Shown: piece after piece, positions 1 through 7,935 of the stretch | Numbering within the stretch: the stretch's first letter is position 1 | How the letters are laid out: the number at the start of each line of letters is the position of its first letter | DNA from: Kocuria flava | Lineage (GTDB): Bacteria; Actinomycetota; Actinomycetes; Actinomycetales; Micrococcaceae | DNA: 64,000 nt | NCBI RefSeq assembly: GCF_001482365.1 | Contig: NZ_CP013254.1 | Location: 372,001-436,000, forward strand | Direction: 5' to 3' | Notes under the pieces: generated by a model | What the model saw: only the letters and a program-made list of their open reading frames with translations | The model's database searches: none | What the model was told of the DNA's origin: nothing | Program-made: the position numbers and the translations under genes

Positions 1-1583
1 GTCCCGAGCATCCGCTCGTCGTCGTGGGCCACGAAGCCGACCTGCGGCAGCTGCAGCAGGGAGGCGTCCACGCTCGTGGTCCCGTAGTACTGGACGAACG
101 AGCCGATCTCGGGGTCGTAGCCGGAGGTCCAGATCTCCTCGGCGAGCGCGTCCCGCAGCTGCTCCCACAGCGCGGCGTCGCCGGGCAGCCCGTGCACGCG
201 TACGGCGTCCACCCCGGCCTGGAGGGCGGCCCACATGAGCACCCGGGAGTGCGTGTAGTACTGGCGCTCGCCGCGCATCTCCCACAGGCCCTGGTCCTGG
301 ACCTCGTAGTTCTCCACGACGGAGCGCAGCATCGCCTGCTGCAGCGGCCACGAGAGGTGGTCCTCGGCGGCCCCGCGCCGGCGCAGCCGCTCGAACACGA
401 CCATCACGTGGCCCACGGCGTCGGACTGGTGGTGCACGGCGGTGCCGTTGCCCTCCCGCACGGGCCGGGAGCGCTCGTAGCCGGGCAGGTCGAGCTGGTG
501 CTCGCGCCCGCGCCGCTCCCCGGCCACGCCGTAGAGGTTCTGCAGGTCGTGGGGGTCCCCGGCCACCGAGCGCAGCAGCCAGTTGCGCAACTGGGAGGCC
601 TCCCGGTCGTGGCCGTGGTCGAGCATGACCTCGAGGGCGGTGGCGGCGTCGCGCAGCCAGGCGAAGCGGTGGTCCCAGTTGCGCTCGCCGCCGATCACCT
701 CGGGCAGGGACGTGGTGGGGGCGGCCACGAGCCCGCCGGTCTCCTGGTGCATCAGGGCGCGGACCACGAGCAGGGACCGGCGCACGGCCCCGGTCCGCTC
801 GACCGGGACGGGTTCGTGCCCGGCCGCGGGCCCGTCGGGCTCCTCGGCCCCCGCCTCGGCGGGCCCGTAGAGCCCGGACCACTCCTGCCACAGCTCCACG
901 GTGCGGTTGAGCTGGTCGTTGACGTCGATGGGCGCCGGGGGCGTGCGGTGGGAGGCGAAGTGGGTGAGCACGAAGTCGCGGGCCTGCCCGGCCGAGACCG
1001 TGAACGTCCCGCGGTGGCGGCGCTCGTCGTCGTCGCTCGCGGCCTCGGGCAGGGGCTCCCCGCGCAGGACGACGGCGTCGGGCCCGGCCATGGCCACGAG
1101 CATCGGGGGCGCGGCCTCCTCGCCGTCGGGGCCGAGCTCCCCCTCGAAGCGGCTGACCCAGGGCACCACGGTGCCGTAGCCGAAGCGGATCCGCAGCTCC
1201 TGGTACATCTCGACCTCGCCGGTGAGGCCCTCGACGCGGCGCACGACGTCGGTGCGGGAGGTCAGCGGCAGGAAGTCGGTCACGCGCACGGAGCCGGTGT
1301 CGGTGACCCAGACGGTCTGCAGGACGAAGGTGTTCTCCACGTAGAACCGCTCGGCGACCTGGGCGTCGGCGTCGTCGTCCTCGAGCAGGTCCCCGGCCTC
1401 GTCCACGGCCCCGGCGGGGGCGAGCAGCCAGCGCCCGTGCTCGGGCTCCCCGAGCAGGGCCCCGAAGACCGAGGGCGCGTCGAACCGCGGGGCGCACAGC
1501 CAGTCCAGCGACCCGCTGCGGGAGACGAGCGGGCCGGTGCGCATGTTCGAGAGCAGGGCGTAGTCCTCGATCGGTGAAGCCAT
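1..1583 (-). CDS. GH15 glucoamylase/trehalase-like glycoside hydrolase (3' end outside window)
   Basis: Reading the minus strand from ATG at 1583 gives at least 527 residues, starting MASPIEDYALLSNMRTGPL and still open at the window edge. N-terminal motifs typical of GH15 are visible (GSLDWLCAPRFDAPSVF), then a beta-sandwich-like region to about residue 220, then the alpha/alpha-barrel with RNWDHRFAWLRDA near the middle and GLWEMRGE, which holds the expected catalytic Glu. Actinobacterial proteins of this type hydrolyse alpha-glucosidic bonds, often trehalose; no signal peptide is seen, so it is probably cytoplasmic. It is divergent from csoR across a 90-bp gap. Whether it is a trehalase or a glucoamylase cannot be decided here. 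Confidence 0.85.
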   Translation of the reverse strand, partial: MASPIEDYALLSNMRTGPLVSRSGSLDWLCAPRFDAPSVFGALLGEPEHGRWLLAPAGAVDEAGDLLEDDDADAQVAERFYVENTFVLQTVWVTDTGSVRVTDFLPLTSRTDVVRRVEGLTGEVEMYQELRIRFGYGTVVPWVSRFEGELGPDGEEAAPPMLVAMAGPDAVVLRGEPLPEAASDDDERRHRGTFTVSAGQARDFVLTHFASHRTPPAPIDVNDQLNRTVELWQEWSGLYGPAEAGAEEPDGPAAGHEPVPVERTGAVRRSLLVVRALMHQETGGLVAAPTTSLPEVIGGERNWDHRFAWLRDAATALEVMLDHGHDREASQLRNWLLRSVAGDPHDLQNLYGVAGERRGREHQLDLPGYERSRPVREGNGTAVHHQSDAVGHVMVVFERLRRRGAAEDHLSWPLQQAMLRSVVENYEVQDQGLWEMRGERQYYTHSRVLMWAALQAGVDAVRVHGLPGDAALWEQLRDALAEEIWTSGYDPEIGSFVQYYGTTSVDASLLQLPQVGFVAHDDERMLG

Positions 1584-1618
1584 GCCCCAAGATTCGCACA
1601 TCGCACGGGCACCGGGGG

Positions 1619-1645
1619 TTGCACTATACCCCTAGGGGGTATAAT
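1619..1645 (+). promoter_or_regulatory. csoR-copZ-copA promoter with CsoR operator
   Basis: The near-perfect palindrome TATACCCCTAGGGGGTATA occupies 1625-1643. It overlaps a consensus -10 box TATAAT at 1640-1645. A possible -35 TTGCAC lies at 1619-1624 with a short 15-bp spacer. G/C-rich pseudo-palindromes of the form TA(T)ACCCC-GGGGTATA are the known operator type of copper-sensing CsoR repressors, so autoregulation of the copper operon is a safe inference. Bound repressor would cover the -10 box. Confidence 0.85.
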
Positions 1646-1673
1646 CTCGGGGCAGGACGACCGAGGAGGACCC

Positions 1674-1988
1674 GTGACCGAGAACCTGCCGCCGCACGGC
1701 TACACCCAGGAGAAGGACGCCTGGCTCAAGCGCCTGCGCCGCATCGAGGGCCAGGTCCGCGGCATCCACCGCATGGTCCAGGAGGACCAGTACTGCATCG
1801 ACGTCCTCACCCAGATCTCCGCGATCCAGTCGGCGCTGCGCTCCGTGAGCCTGGGCCTGCTCGACGAGCACCTGAACCACTGCGTGGCCGGTGCCGTGCA
1901 GGCGGCCCGGGAGACCGGCGGCACCGCGGACGTCGACGAGAAGCTGCGCGAGGCCTCCGCCGCCATCGCGCGCCTGGTCAAGAGCTGA
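1674..1988 (+). CDS. csoR: Copper-sensing transcriptional repressor CsoR
   Basis: The 104-residue all-helical protein belongs to the CsoR/RcnR family. The Cu(I) ligand set is present: C41 in QYCIDVLTQ, then H66 and C70 in DEHLNHC, which fits the C-H-C copper pattern rather than the RcnR nickel/cobalt pattern. GTG at 1674 is chosen because GAGGAGG lies just upstream and the helical core starts soon after. It is the first gene of an operon with copZ and copA, directly behind the palindrome at 1625-1643, so it should repress its own operon until Cu(I) binds. The family assignment is firm; copper specificity follows from the ligands and neighbours. Confidence 0.93.
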   Translation: MTENLPPHGYTQEKDAWLKRLRRIEGQVRGIHRMVQEDQYCIDVLTQISAIQSALRSVSLGLLDEHLNHCVAGAVQAARETGGTADVDEKLREASAAIARLVKS

Positions 1989-2041
1989 CCGCGCCCCACC
2001 AGAACGACCCCACCAGCACCACGACCCACGAGGAGCACACC

Positions 2042-2251
2042 GTGCAGACCGTCATCAACGTGTCCGGAATGACCTGCGGCCACTGCGTCACCGCCGTCAC
2101 CGAGGAGCTCACCGCCCTGGAGGGCGTCCAGGCCGTCGACGTCGACCTCGTCGCCGGCGGGGTCTCCCCCGTGACCGTCACCGCCGGGCGCGAGCTGAGC
2201 CCGTCCGAGCTCCAGGAGGCCGTCGAGGAAGCGGGGTACAGCATTGCCTGA
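2042..2251 (+). CDS. copZ: Copper chaperone CopZ (HMA domain)
   Basis: The 69-residue protein is a single heavy-metal-associated domain with the metal-binding motif GMTCGHC at residues 9-15, the usual size of CopZ. Such chaperones bind cytosolic Cu(I) and pass it to the CopA ATPase or to CsoR. GTG at 2042 follows GAGGAG at a suitable distance. It lies 53 bp after csoR and overlaps the start of copA by 8 bp, so the three genes form one unit. Copper rather than another soft metal is inferred from the CsoR ligand set and the CPC-type pump. Confidence 0.92.
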   Translation: MQTVINVSGMTCGHCVTAVTEELTALEGVQAVDVDLVAGGVSPVTVTAGRELSPSELQEAVEEAGYSIA

Positions 2252-4577
2252 GACCCGCACCCCCGTCCCGGCCGAGGTCGCGGGGCCGCTGCGCACCCTC
2301 GAGCTCGGCATCACCGGGATGACCTGCTCCTCGTGCGTGGCCCGGGTCGAGAAGAAGCTCGGGAAGCTCGAGGGCGTCGACGCCTCCGTGAACCTGGCCC
2401 TGGAGACCGCGACCGTCCACGCCCCCGAGGCCGTGAGCGACGAGGAGATCCTGCGCACCGTGGAGAACGCCGGGTACGGGGCCGTCCTGCAGGGCGGGTC
2501 CGCCCCGGGCGGCTCCGCCGGGCCCTCCGGCGCGGCCGGGGACGACGACGGCGGGGCGCGGCCCGGCCCCGACGCCATGGCCCGGGTGGCCGGGCGCGAG
2601 GCGTCCTCGCTGCGCTCCCCCGAGTCGCTGCGCCGCCGGCTCGTGGTCGCCGCCGCGCTGTCCGTGCCGGTGTTCGCGATCTCCATGGTCCCGGGGCTGC
2701 AGTTCCCGCACTGGGGCTGGGTGGTCGCGGTCCTGAGCCTGCCGGTCGTCACGTGGGCGGCCTGGCCCTTCCACCGCTCGGCGGCCGTCAACGCCCGGCA
2801 CCTGACCTCCACCATGGACACCCTCGTCTCCATGGGCGTGTCCGCCGCCTACCTGTTCTCGCTGTGGAACCTGCTGCGCGACCCGGACATGACGGCCGGG
2901 GCGATGCTCGGCCACGCCATGGACATGAGCGGCCACCAGCTCTACTTCGAGACCGGCGCGCTCGTCACCGCGTTCCTGCTGCTCGGGCGCTGGCTCGAGG
3001 CCCGGGCCAAGGCCCGCTCCGGCGAGGCGCTGCGCGCCCTGCTGGAGCTCGGCGCGAAGGACGCGGTCGTGCTGCGCGACGGGCAGCAGGTGCGGGTGCC
3101 CGCGGAGGCCCTGCGCCCGGGCGACCGGATCCTGGTGCGCCCCGGGGAGAAGATCCCCACCGACGGCACGGTCCTCGAGGGCCGCTCCGCCGTGGACACC
3201 TCCCTGCTCACCGGCGAGTCCCTGCCGGTCGAGGTCGCCGAGGGGGACACGGTCACGGGCGCGACCGTCAACACCACCGGCCGGCTCGTGGTCGAGGCCA
3301 CCCGCGTGGGCGCCGACACGACCCTGGCCCAGATGGGCCGGATGGTCTCCCGGGCCCAGGCGACCAAGGCCCCCGTGGCCCGGCTGGCCGACCGCATCTC
3401 CGGGGTCTTCGTCCCGGTCGTGCTCGTGCTCGCCCTGGCCACGCTCACCGGCTGGCTGCTGCTGACCGGGGACGTGCACGCCTCCTTCGTGGCCGCCGTC
3501 TCCGTGCTCGTCATCGCCTGCCCGTGCGCGCTGGGCCTGGCGACCCCCACGGCCCTGCTCACGGGCACGGGCCGCGGGGCCCAGCTGGGGATCCTCATCA
3601 AGAGCGCCGAGGTGCTCGAGGACACCCGCACCGTCGACACCGTGGTCCTCGACAAGACCGGCACCGTCACCAGCGGCCGGCTCGCCGTGGCCGCCGTGAC
3701 CCCGCTCTCCGCGTGGTCGAAGGACCAGGTCCTGGACCTCGCGGCCTCCGTGGAGGACTCCTCCGAGCACCCGATCGCCCGCGCGATCGCGGCCGCGACC
3801 CCGCACCGCTTCCCCGTCTCCCGCTTCGTCTCCGCCCCCGGCGGCGGCGTGCGCGCCCACGTGGCCGACGGCATGCACTCGCGCTCCGTCGTCGTCGGGC
3901 GCACCACCTGGCTCGCGCAGAACGGGATCCGGCTCGACGACACCCAGCAGGAGGCCCTGCGCCGGGCGCAGGGCGGCGGGTTCACCACCGTCCTCGTGGC
4001 CGTGGACGGGGCGCTGGCCGGGTTCGTGGACCTCGCCGACACCGTCAAGGACGGTGCCCGCGAGGCCGTGGACCGCCTGCGGGAGCTCGGGCTGCGCCCG
4101 ATGCTGCTGACCGGCGACAACGGGCCCGTGGCCCGGGCCGTGGCGGCCGAGGTCGGCATCCCCGCCGGGGACGTCGTCGCGGACGTCTCCCCGGAGGGCA
4201 AGGTCGCGGTGGTCCGGGACCTGCAGGACGAGGGCCGCGTGGTGGCCATGGTCGGCGACGGCGTCAACGACGCCGCGGCGCTCGCCCAGGCCGACCTCGG
4301 CGTGGCGATGGGCTCCGGCACGGACGCGGCCATCGAGGCCGCGGACCTCACGATCGTGCGCGACGACGTGCGGGCGGTGCCGACGGCGATCGCGCTCTCC
4401 CGCCGGACCCTGGCCGTGATCAAGTCCAACCTGTTCTGGGCGTTCGCCTACAACGTGGTGGCCATCCCGGTGGCCGCCGCCGGGCTGCTCAACCCCGTGG
4501 TCGCCGGCGCGGCCATGGCCTTCAGCTCCGTGTTCGTGGTGCTGAACTCGCTGCGGCTGCGCGGCTTCGGCCGCTGA
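2244..4577 (+). CDS. copA: Copper-exporting P1B-type ATPase CopA
   Basis: The 777-residue pump has one N-terminal HMA domain (GMTCSSC, C28 and C31), transmembrane helices from about residue 130, the actuator motif TGES near 322, the membrane metal site CPC near 426-428, the phosphorylation motif DKTGT near 470, the nucleotide-domain HP motif (SSEHPIA) near 508 and GDGVND near 672. This is a complete Cu(I) P1B-1 ATPase exporting copper from the cytoplasm. The TTG start at 2244 overlaps the copZ stop by 8 bp, implying translational coupling. A linker rich in Gly, Asp and Pro separates HMA and membrane domains. Expression should follow the CsoR operator. Confidence 0.95.
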   Translation: MPETRTPVPAEVAGPLRTLELGITGMTCSSCVARVEKKLGKLEGVDASVNLALETATVHAPEAVSDEEILRTVENAGYGAVLQGGSAPGGSAGPSGAAGDDDGGARPGPDAMARVAGREASSLRSPESLRRRLVVAAALSVPVFAISMVPGLQFPHWGWVVAVLSLPVVTWAAWPFHRSAAVNARHLTSTMDTLVSMGVSAAYLFSLWNLLRDPDMTAGAMLGHAMDMSGHQLYFETGALVTAFLLLGRWLEARAKARSGEALRALLELGAKDAVVLRDGQQVRVPAEALRPGDRILVRPGEKIPTDGTVLEGRSAVDTSLLTGESLPVEVAEGDTVTGATVNTTGRLVVEATRVGADTTLAQMGRMVSRAQATKAPVARLADRISGVFVPVVLVLALATLTGWLLLTGDVHASFVAAVSVLVIACPCALGLATPTALLTGTGRGAQLGILIKSAEVLEDTRTVDTVVLDKTGTVTSGRLAVAAVTPLSAWSKDQVLDLAASVEDSSEHPIARAIAAATPHRFPVSRFVSAPGGGVRAHVADGMHSRSVVVGRTTWLAQNGIRLDDTQQEALRRAQGGGFTTVLVAVDGALAGFVDLADTVKDGAREAVDRLRELGLRPMLLTGDNGPVARAVAAEVGIPAGDVVADVSPEGKVAVVRDLQDEGRVVAMVGDGVNDAAALAQADLGVAMGSGTDAAIEAADLTIVRDDVRAVPTAIALSRRTLAVIKSNLFWAFAYNVVAIPVAAAGLLNPVVAGAAMAFSSVFVVLNSLRLRGFGR

Positions 4578-4578
4578 G

Positions 4579-4650
4579 CCGGCTCCCCGCCGCGGCGGGG
4601 AGCCGGAGGGCCCGCCGCGGCAGGAGGTCTCCTGTCGCGGCGGGCCCTCC
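4579..4650. terminator. Double hairpin between convergent copA and small acidic gene
   Basis: Two strong hairpins follow copA. The first, 4579-4606, is a perfect 13-bp stem with a 2-nt centre. The second, 4605-4650, has a long GC stem that continues into an inner CAGGAG/CTCCTG stem. Neither has a U-tract, as is usual for actinomycete terminators. They lie between convergent genes and could serve both strands. Confidence 0.6.
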
Positions 4651-4697
4651 GCCGTGGGCGGCCCGGCCCGCCGGGCACGGCACGACGGGCCGGGGCC

Positions 4698-4889
4698 TCA
4701 GGCCGTGCCCGGGTTGACGGGGCTGTCCTCCTCGGTGTCCAGCTCGGGCAGGGACGCCTTGTGGTCCTCCTGGGCGACGTCGCCGGCGTCGTCGTCCGCG
4801 GAGCGCTCGGGGTGCTCCGCGAGCCGGTGCTCGACCTGCTCCTCGAACTCGCCCTCGCCCTGGGCCGGCTGTGTCGGCTGATCGCTCAT
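4698..4889 (-). CDS. Small acidic hypothetical protein
   Basis: The 63-residue protein (start MSDQPTQPAQGEGEFEE, end DSPVNPGTA) is highly acidic, hydrophilic and probably disordered, with no membrane segment or recognised domain. The ATG at 4889 is preferred over an upstream in-frame start because GGGAG lies at good spacing before it. It is the last of three short minus-strand hypothetical genes. Similar small acidic proteins are common in Micrococcaceae but have no assigned role. I do not recognise a function. Confidence 0.6.
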   Translation of the reverse strand: MSDQPTQPAQGEGEFEEQVEHRLAEHPERSADDDAGDVAQEDHKASLPELDTEEDSPVNPGTA

Positions 4890-5063
4890 GCGTGGCTCCC
4901 GTCTCGTGGCTGTGCGGCGCACGCCCGCGGCGGGCGCCTCCGTGCCGGCCGATCCTACCGGTGGGACGCGCGCACCGGCCAGAAACGGGACCGGTGGGAT
5001 CCGGGTCGGGAGCGGCGGGCGCCGGACCACCGCGCCCGGCGCGGAGGGTGCGGGCCCGCCGGA

Positions 5064-5486
5064 TCAGGAGCGGGGGGCCGCGGGACCGTCGTCGGGGGTG
5101 CCGGGGCCGCGGCCGAGGAGGTCCTCGCCCTCGGTGTCGGGGCGCACCCGGCGGCCGAACTCGGCCTCGCCGTCGCGGCGGGCGGCCGCCTCGCGCTGGC
5201 GCCGGGCCTTGGCCTCGGCGTAGAGCCGCGCGGAGGAGCGGTTCACGCCGGTGCCCTGGCCCAGGCTCGGGTCGTTGGGCCGCTCGACGATCATCAGGGT
5301 CGCGCTGACCACGACGGTCGCGATGAACGCGATGCCGGCGGCGATGAGGGCCAGGTCCAGGCGCAGCGCGTTGTCGGTGCCGCCGGTCGCGAAGATCGCC
5401 ACGGCGGCGAAGGCGACCACGGCCATCACGGTGGAGAGGATGAGCGGTCCCTTGACGTCGGCCCGGGAGCCCTTGCGCTGTGCCAC
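5064..5486 (-). CDS. Hypothetical membrane protein with two TM helices
   Basis: The 140-residue protein starts at GTG 5486, behind a strong AAGGAGG. Two hydrophobic segments, about residues 14-34 and 44-68, form a membrane hairpin. The charged tail (RLYAEAKARRQREAAARRDGE) is helical and probably cytoplasmic. The last 30 residues are acidic and Pro/Gly-rich. No known domain is recognised. It lies between two other uncharacterised genes on the same strand, separated by gaps of 102 and 174 bp, so co-transcription is possible but not shown. Confidence 0.65.
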   Translation of the reverse strand: MAQRKGSRADVKGPLILSTVMAVVAFAAVAIFATGGTDNALRLDLALIAAGIAFIATVVVSATLMIVERPNDPSLGQGTGVNRSSARLYAEAKARRQREAAARRDGEAEFGRRVRPDTEGEDLLGRGPGTPDDGPAAPRS

Positions 5487-5588
5487 TCGTCCTCCTTCGG
5501 GAAGGTGCTGCTGGGGTGGGGTGCCGCGGGGATCCGGCCCGCGCGGCGCGGCCGGCCCCGACCGGGGTCCGGCCCGCGGTGGTCCAGT

Positions 5589-6179
5589 CTACGCCGTCCC
5601 GGTGGGGGCCCGTCCCCGGCGGTCCTCGTGGCGCAGGGTCAGCGCGGCGAGCAGGTGGGTCACGCCGATCACGATCGCGGAGCCGCCGACCACGCCGAAC
5701 AGGGCCTTGGGGCCGAGGTCGACGACGAGCACGAGCCCGGTCGCGGCGAGGACCGTGGCGAGCCCGGCGATGGTCCAGTCCCGGCCCAGGGGGAAGTCCG
5801 TGCGGTGCTTCAGGCCCAGGGCGAGCTCGGTGAGCCCCGCCAGGCCCATGACCGACCCGGCGTAGAGGACCAGGCTCGCGGGGTCCTCCGCGCCGAGGGC
5901 CGTGAGGACGCCGCCGACGAGGTAGAGCACCCCGTAGGACTGGGGGATCTGGCGGCCGGGCCCGAGGTCGACGGCGTCGTTGCCGTTGAGCCGCAGCTGC
6001 AGCAGGACGCTCGCCGCCCCGGTCGCGGCCAGGTACAGGCCCGTGCCCCACGCCACGGCGGTCATCCCCGGCTCCTGCCAGAAGATCGTCACGGCCCCCA
6101 GCACGAGGGCCGCGAGCGCGCGCACCAGCGTGGGCGCGAACAGGTCGCGGTGGATGCCGGTGCTCGGGTCGGGCTGCAC
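5589..6179 (-). CDS. Hypothetical multi-pass membrane protein (HdeD/DUF308-like appearance)
   Basis: The 196-residue protein has about five or six hydrophobic helices: VRALAALVLGAVTIFW, MTAVAWGTGLYLAATGAAS, YGVLYLVGGVLTAL, LVLYAGSVMGLAGLTELAL, WTIAGLATVLAATGLVLVV and LFGVVGGSAIVIGVTHLLA. The alternating Gly-rich helices resemble small HdeD/DUF308-type membrane proteins, but that is only an impression. GTG at 6179 has AAAGG upstream. It is followed by the two-helix membrane protein gene on the same strand. No function is assigned. Confidence 0.65.
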   Translation of the reverse strand: MQPDPSTGIHRDLFAPTLVRALAALVLGAVTIFWQEPGMTAVAWGTGLYLAATGAASVLLQLRLNGNDAVDLGPGRQIPQSYGVLYLVGGVLTALGAEDPASLVLYAGSVMGLAGLTELALGLKHRTDFPLGRDWTIAGLATVLAATGLVLVVDLGPKALFGVVGGSAIVIGVTHLLAALTLRHEDRRGRAPTGTA

Positions 6180-6331
6180 GGATCGGGCCTTTCGGGAGGG
6201 TGCGGGGAGGGGCGGAGCGCCCCGGCCAGTCTAGCCACCGGGGCGGGGCCCGCCCGCCCCGGGTCCGCCGGGAGCCCGGCCCCCCGGGCACCTCCCAGCG
6301 CACCCCCGGCCCGTGCCCAGGAGGGCCGCGC

Positions 6332-7846
6332 TCAGGCGGCGCCGGAGGGACGGGCCAGGACGCCGGCGAGGACCTCGAGGGCGTCCGGCAGGGCGTCGTC
6401 CCCGGCGGCGTCCCCGCTCGCCCCGAAGCCGACGACGACGCCGCGGCGGGAGCCCCGGGATCCCTCGGCCCAGTAGGTGCCCAGCGCCGCGACCCGCACC
6501 CCGGCGGCGGCGGCGCGGTCGACCACGTCCTGCTCCTCGAGCGGGACCTCGCCGGTGAACTCCAGGACGGCGTGCAGCCCGCCGTCCATGGGCACGGCCC
6601 GGACGCCGGCCGTCCCGGCCAGCGCGGCGGCGAGCAGGTCCCGGCGGCGCCGGTACTCCCGGCGCATCCGGGCGGTGTGCCGGCGCAGCCCGCCCGCGGC
6701 GAGGAACCGGGCCAGGGCGTCCTGGGCCACGGCCGAGGCGGGGTTGCCGAGGTCGGTGCGCAGCCGCAGCAGCTCCTCCCGCAGCGCGGGCGGGGGCAGC
6801 AGGTAGCCGACGCCCAGGCCGGGCGCGAGGACCTTGGTGAAGGAGCCGAGGGTCGCCACGTGCCCGCCGTCGTCGGCCCCCGGGGCGCGGTCGAGGGCCG
6901 CGAGCGCCGGGAGGGGCTCGCCCACGTAGCGCAGCTCCGAGTCGTAGTCGTCCTCGACGACCAGGGCCCCGTGGGCGCGGGCCCAGCCGAGCAGCTCGAG
7001 CCGGCGGGCCGCGGGCATGGACGCGCCCAGGGGGTACTGGTGGCTGGGGGTGACGACCACCGCGTCCGGGGCCCGCTCGACCTCCCAGTCCCCGGCCGCC
7101 CCCCAGGCGCCGGCGGGCAGCCGGGCGGGGTCGAGGCCGTGGGCGTCGAGGGGCACGGGCAGCACCTCGTGGCCCAGCCGCTGCGGGACCCGGCGCAGGG
7201 ACGGGTAGCCGGGGTCCTCGACGGCCACGCGCAGCGGGCGCCCGGCGCGCCCGTGCAGCACGGCCAGCAGCAGCTGGAGGCCGTCGCGGGCACCGGTGGT
7301 CACGAGCAGGTCCTCCGGGTCGCGGACCACCCCGCGCATCAGCCGCAGGTGCTCGGCGATCTGCTCCCGCAGCGCGGCGGAGCCCTGCGGCGGGGGCGGG
7401 GCGGCGCCGGCGGCCGCCGCGGCGGCGTCGCGCCACGCGGCCCGCCACGCGGGGGTCGCCAGGCGGGCGGTGTCGGGGCGCCCGGGGGTGAGGTCGATCA
7501 TCGGCCGCTCCCGCCGCGGCCGGGCCGCCCGCACCGGCCGGGCGTCGGCCGTCCCGGCCGGGGGCGCCGGTGCCGCCGGGCGGGCGAGGTCGGGGTGGAC
7601 CACGGTCGCCTCGGTGGTCGCGTGCAGGTAGCCCTCCCCGTGCAGCTGGTCGTAGGCGGTGACCACCGTGCCGCGGGAGACGCCCAGCCGGGCGGCCAGC
7701 CCGCGGGTCGGGGGCAGGGGCTCCCCAGGGCGCAGGGCCCCGGAGACCACGAGCTCGCGCAGCTGCCGGACCAGCTGGGCCGGCAGCGGGACCAGGTCGG
7801 AGCGGTCGAGCCGCAGCGGCAGTTCGGCGCCGTGGGGGTGCCGCAC
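6332..7846 (-). CDS. pdxR: MocR-type PLP-dependent regulator of vitamin B6 synthesis, PdxR
   Basis: The 504-residue protein joins an N-terminal GntR-type winged helix (about residues 10-75, with SGALRPGEPLPPTRGLAARLGVSRGTVV) to a fold-type I aminotransferase-like domain. The PLP-anchoring lysine lies in GSFTKVLAPG, and VVEDDYDSELRY is typical of MocR proteins. GTG at 7846 is chosen over the longer reading because AGGAGG lies 6 nt upstream and family members start near this point. It is divergent from pdxST with only 89 bp between starts, the known arrangement in which PdxR activates pdxST and represses itself in response to PLP. Repeats at 7877-7920 are candidate binding boxes. Confidence 0.92.
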   Translation of the reverse strand: MRHPHGAELPLRLDRSDLVPLPAQLVRQLRELVVSGALRPGEPLPPTRGLAARLGVSRGTVVTAYDQLHGEGYLHATTEATVVHPDLARPAAPAPPAGTADARPVRAARPRRERPMIDLTPGRPDTARLATPAWRAAWRDAAAAAAGAAPPPPQGSAALREQIAEHLRLMRGVVRDPEDLLVTTGARDGLQLLLAVLHGRAGRPLRVAVEDPGYPSLRRVPQRLGHEVLPVPLDAHGLDPARLPAGAWGAAGDWEVERAPDAVVVTPSHQYPLGASMPAARRLELLGWARAHGALVVEDDYDSELRYVGEPLPALAALDRAPGADDGGHVATLGSFTKVLAPGLGVGYLLPPPALREELLRLRTDLGNPASAVAQDALARFLAAGGLRRHTARMRREYRRRRDLLAAALAGTAGVRAVPMDGGLHAVLEFTGEVPLEEQDVVDRAAAAGVRVAALGTYWAEGSRGSRRGVVVGFGASGDAAGDDALPDALEVLAGVLARPSGAA

Positions 7847-7876
7847 GTGCGCCTCCTGTCGTCGTCGTCCGCCCTC

Positions 7877-7920
7877 TTGGTCCACCGGATTCTACGCCCG
7901 GTGGACCTGTCGGTGGACCA
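7877..7920. promoter_or_regulatory. PdxR binding boxes in the pdxR-pdxS intergenic region
   Basis: Three copies of one motif sit in 44 bp: TTGGTCCACCGG at 7877-7888 (inverted), CGGTGGACC at 7899-7907 and CGGTGGACCA at 7911-7920. Two are direct repeats 12 bp apart and one faces them. A direct-repeat pair plus an inverted copy between divergent pdxR and pdxS is the pattern known for MocR/PdxR regulators. The last copy ends 2 bp before the pdxS ribosome binding site. Assignment to PdxR is inference from position. Confidence 0.75.
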
Positions 7921-7935
7921 GTGGGAGGCCCGACG

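Noticed and set aside
24..1577. Long plus-strand open frame of 517 codons
   Set aside because: It is the mirror of the GH15 gene on the minus strand; its composition (Gly, Val, His, Leu in repeats) is typical of antisense reading in high-GC DNA and it has no recognisable domain.
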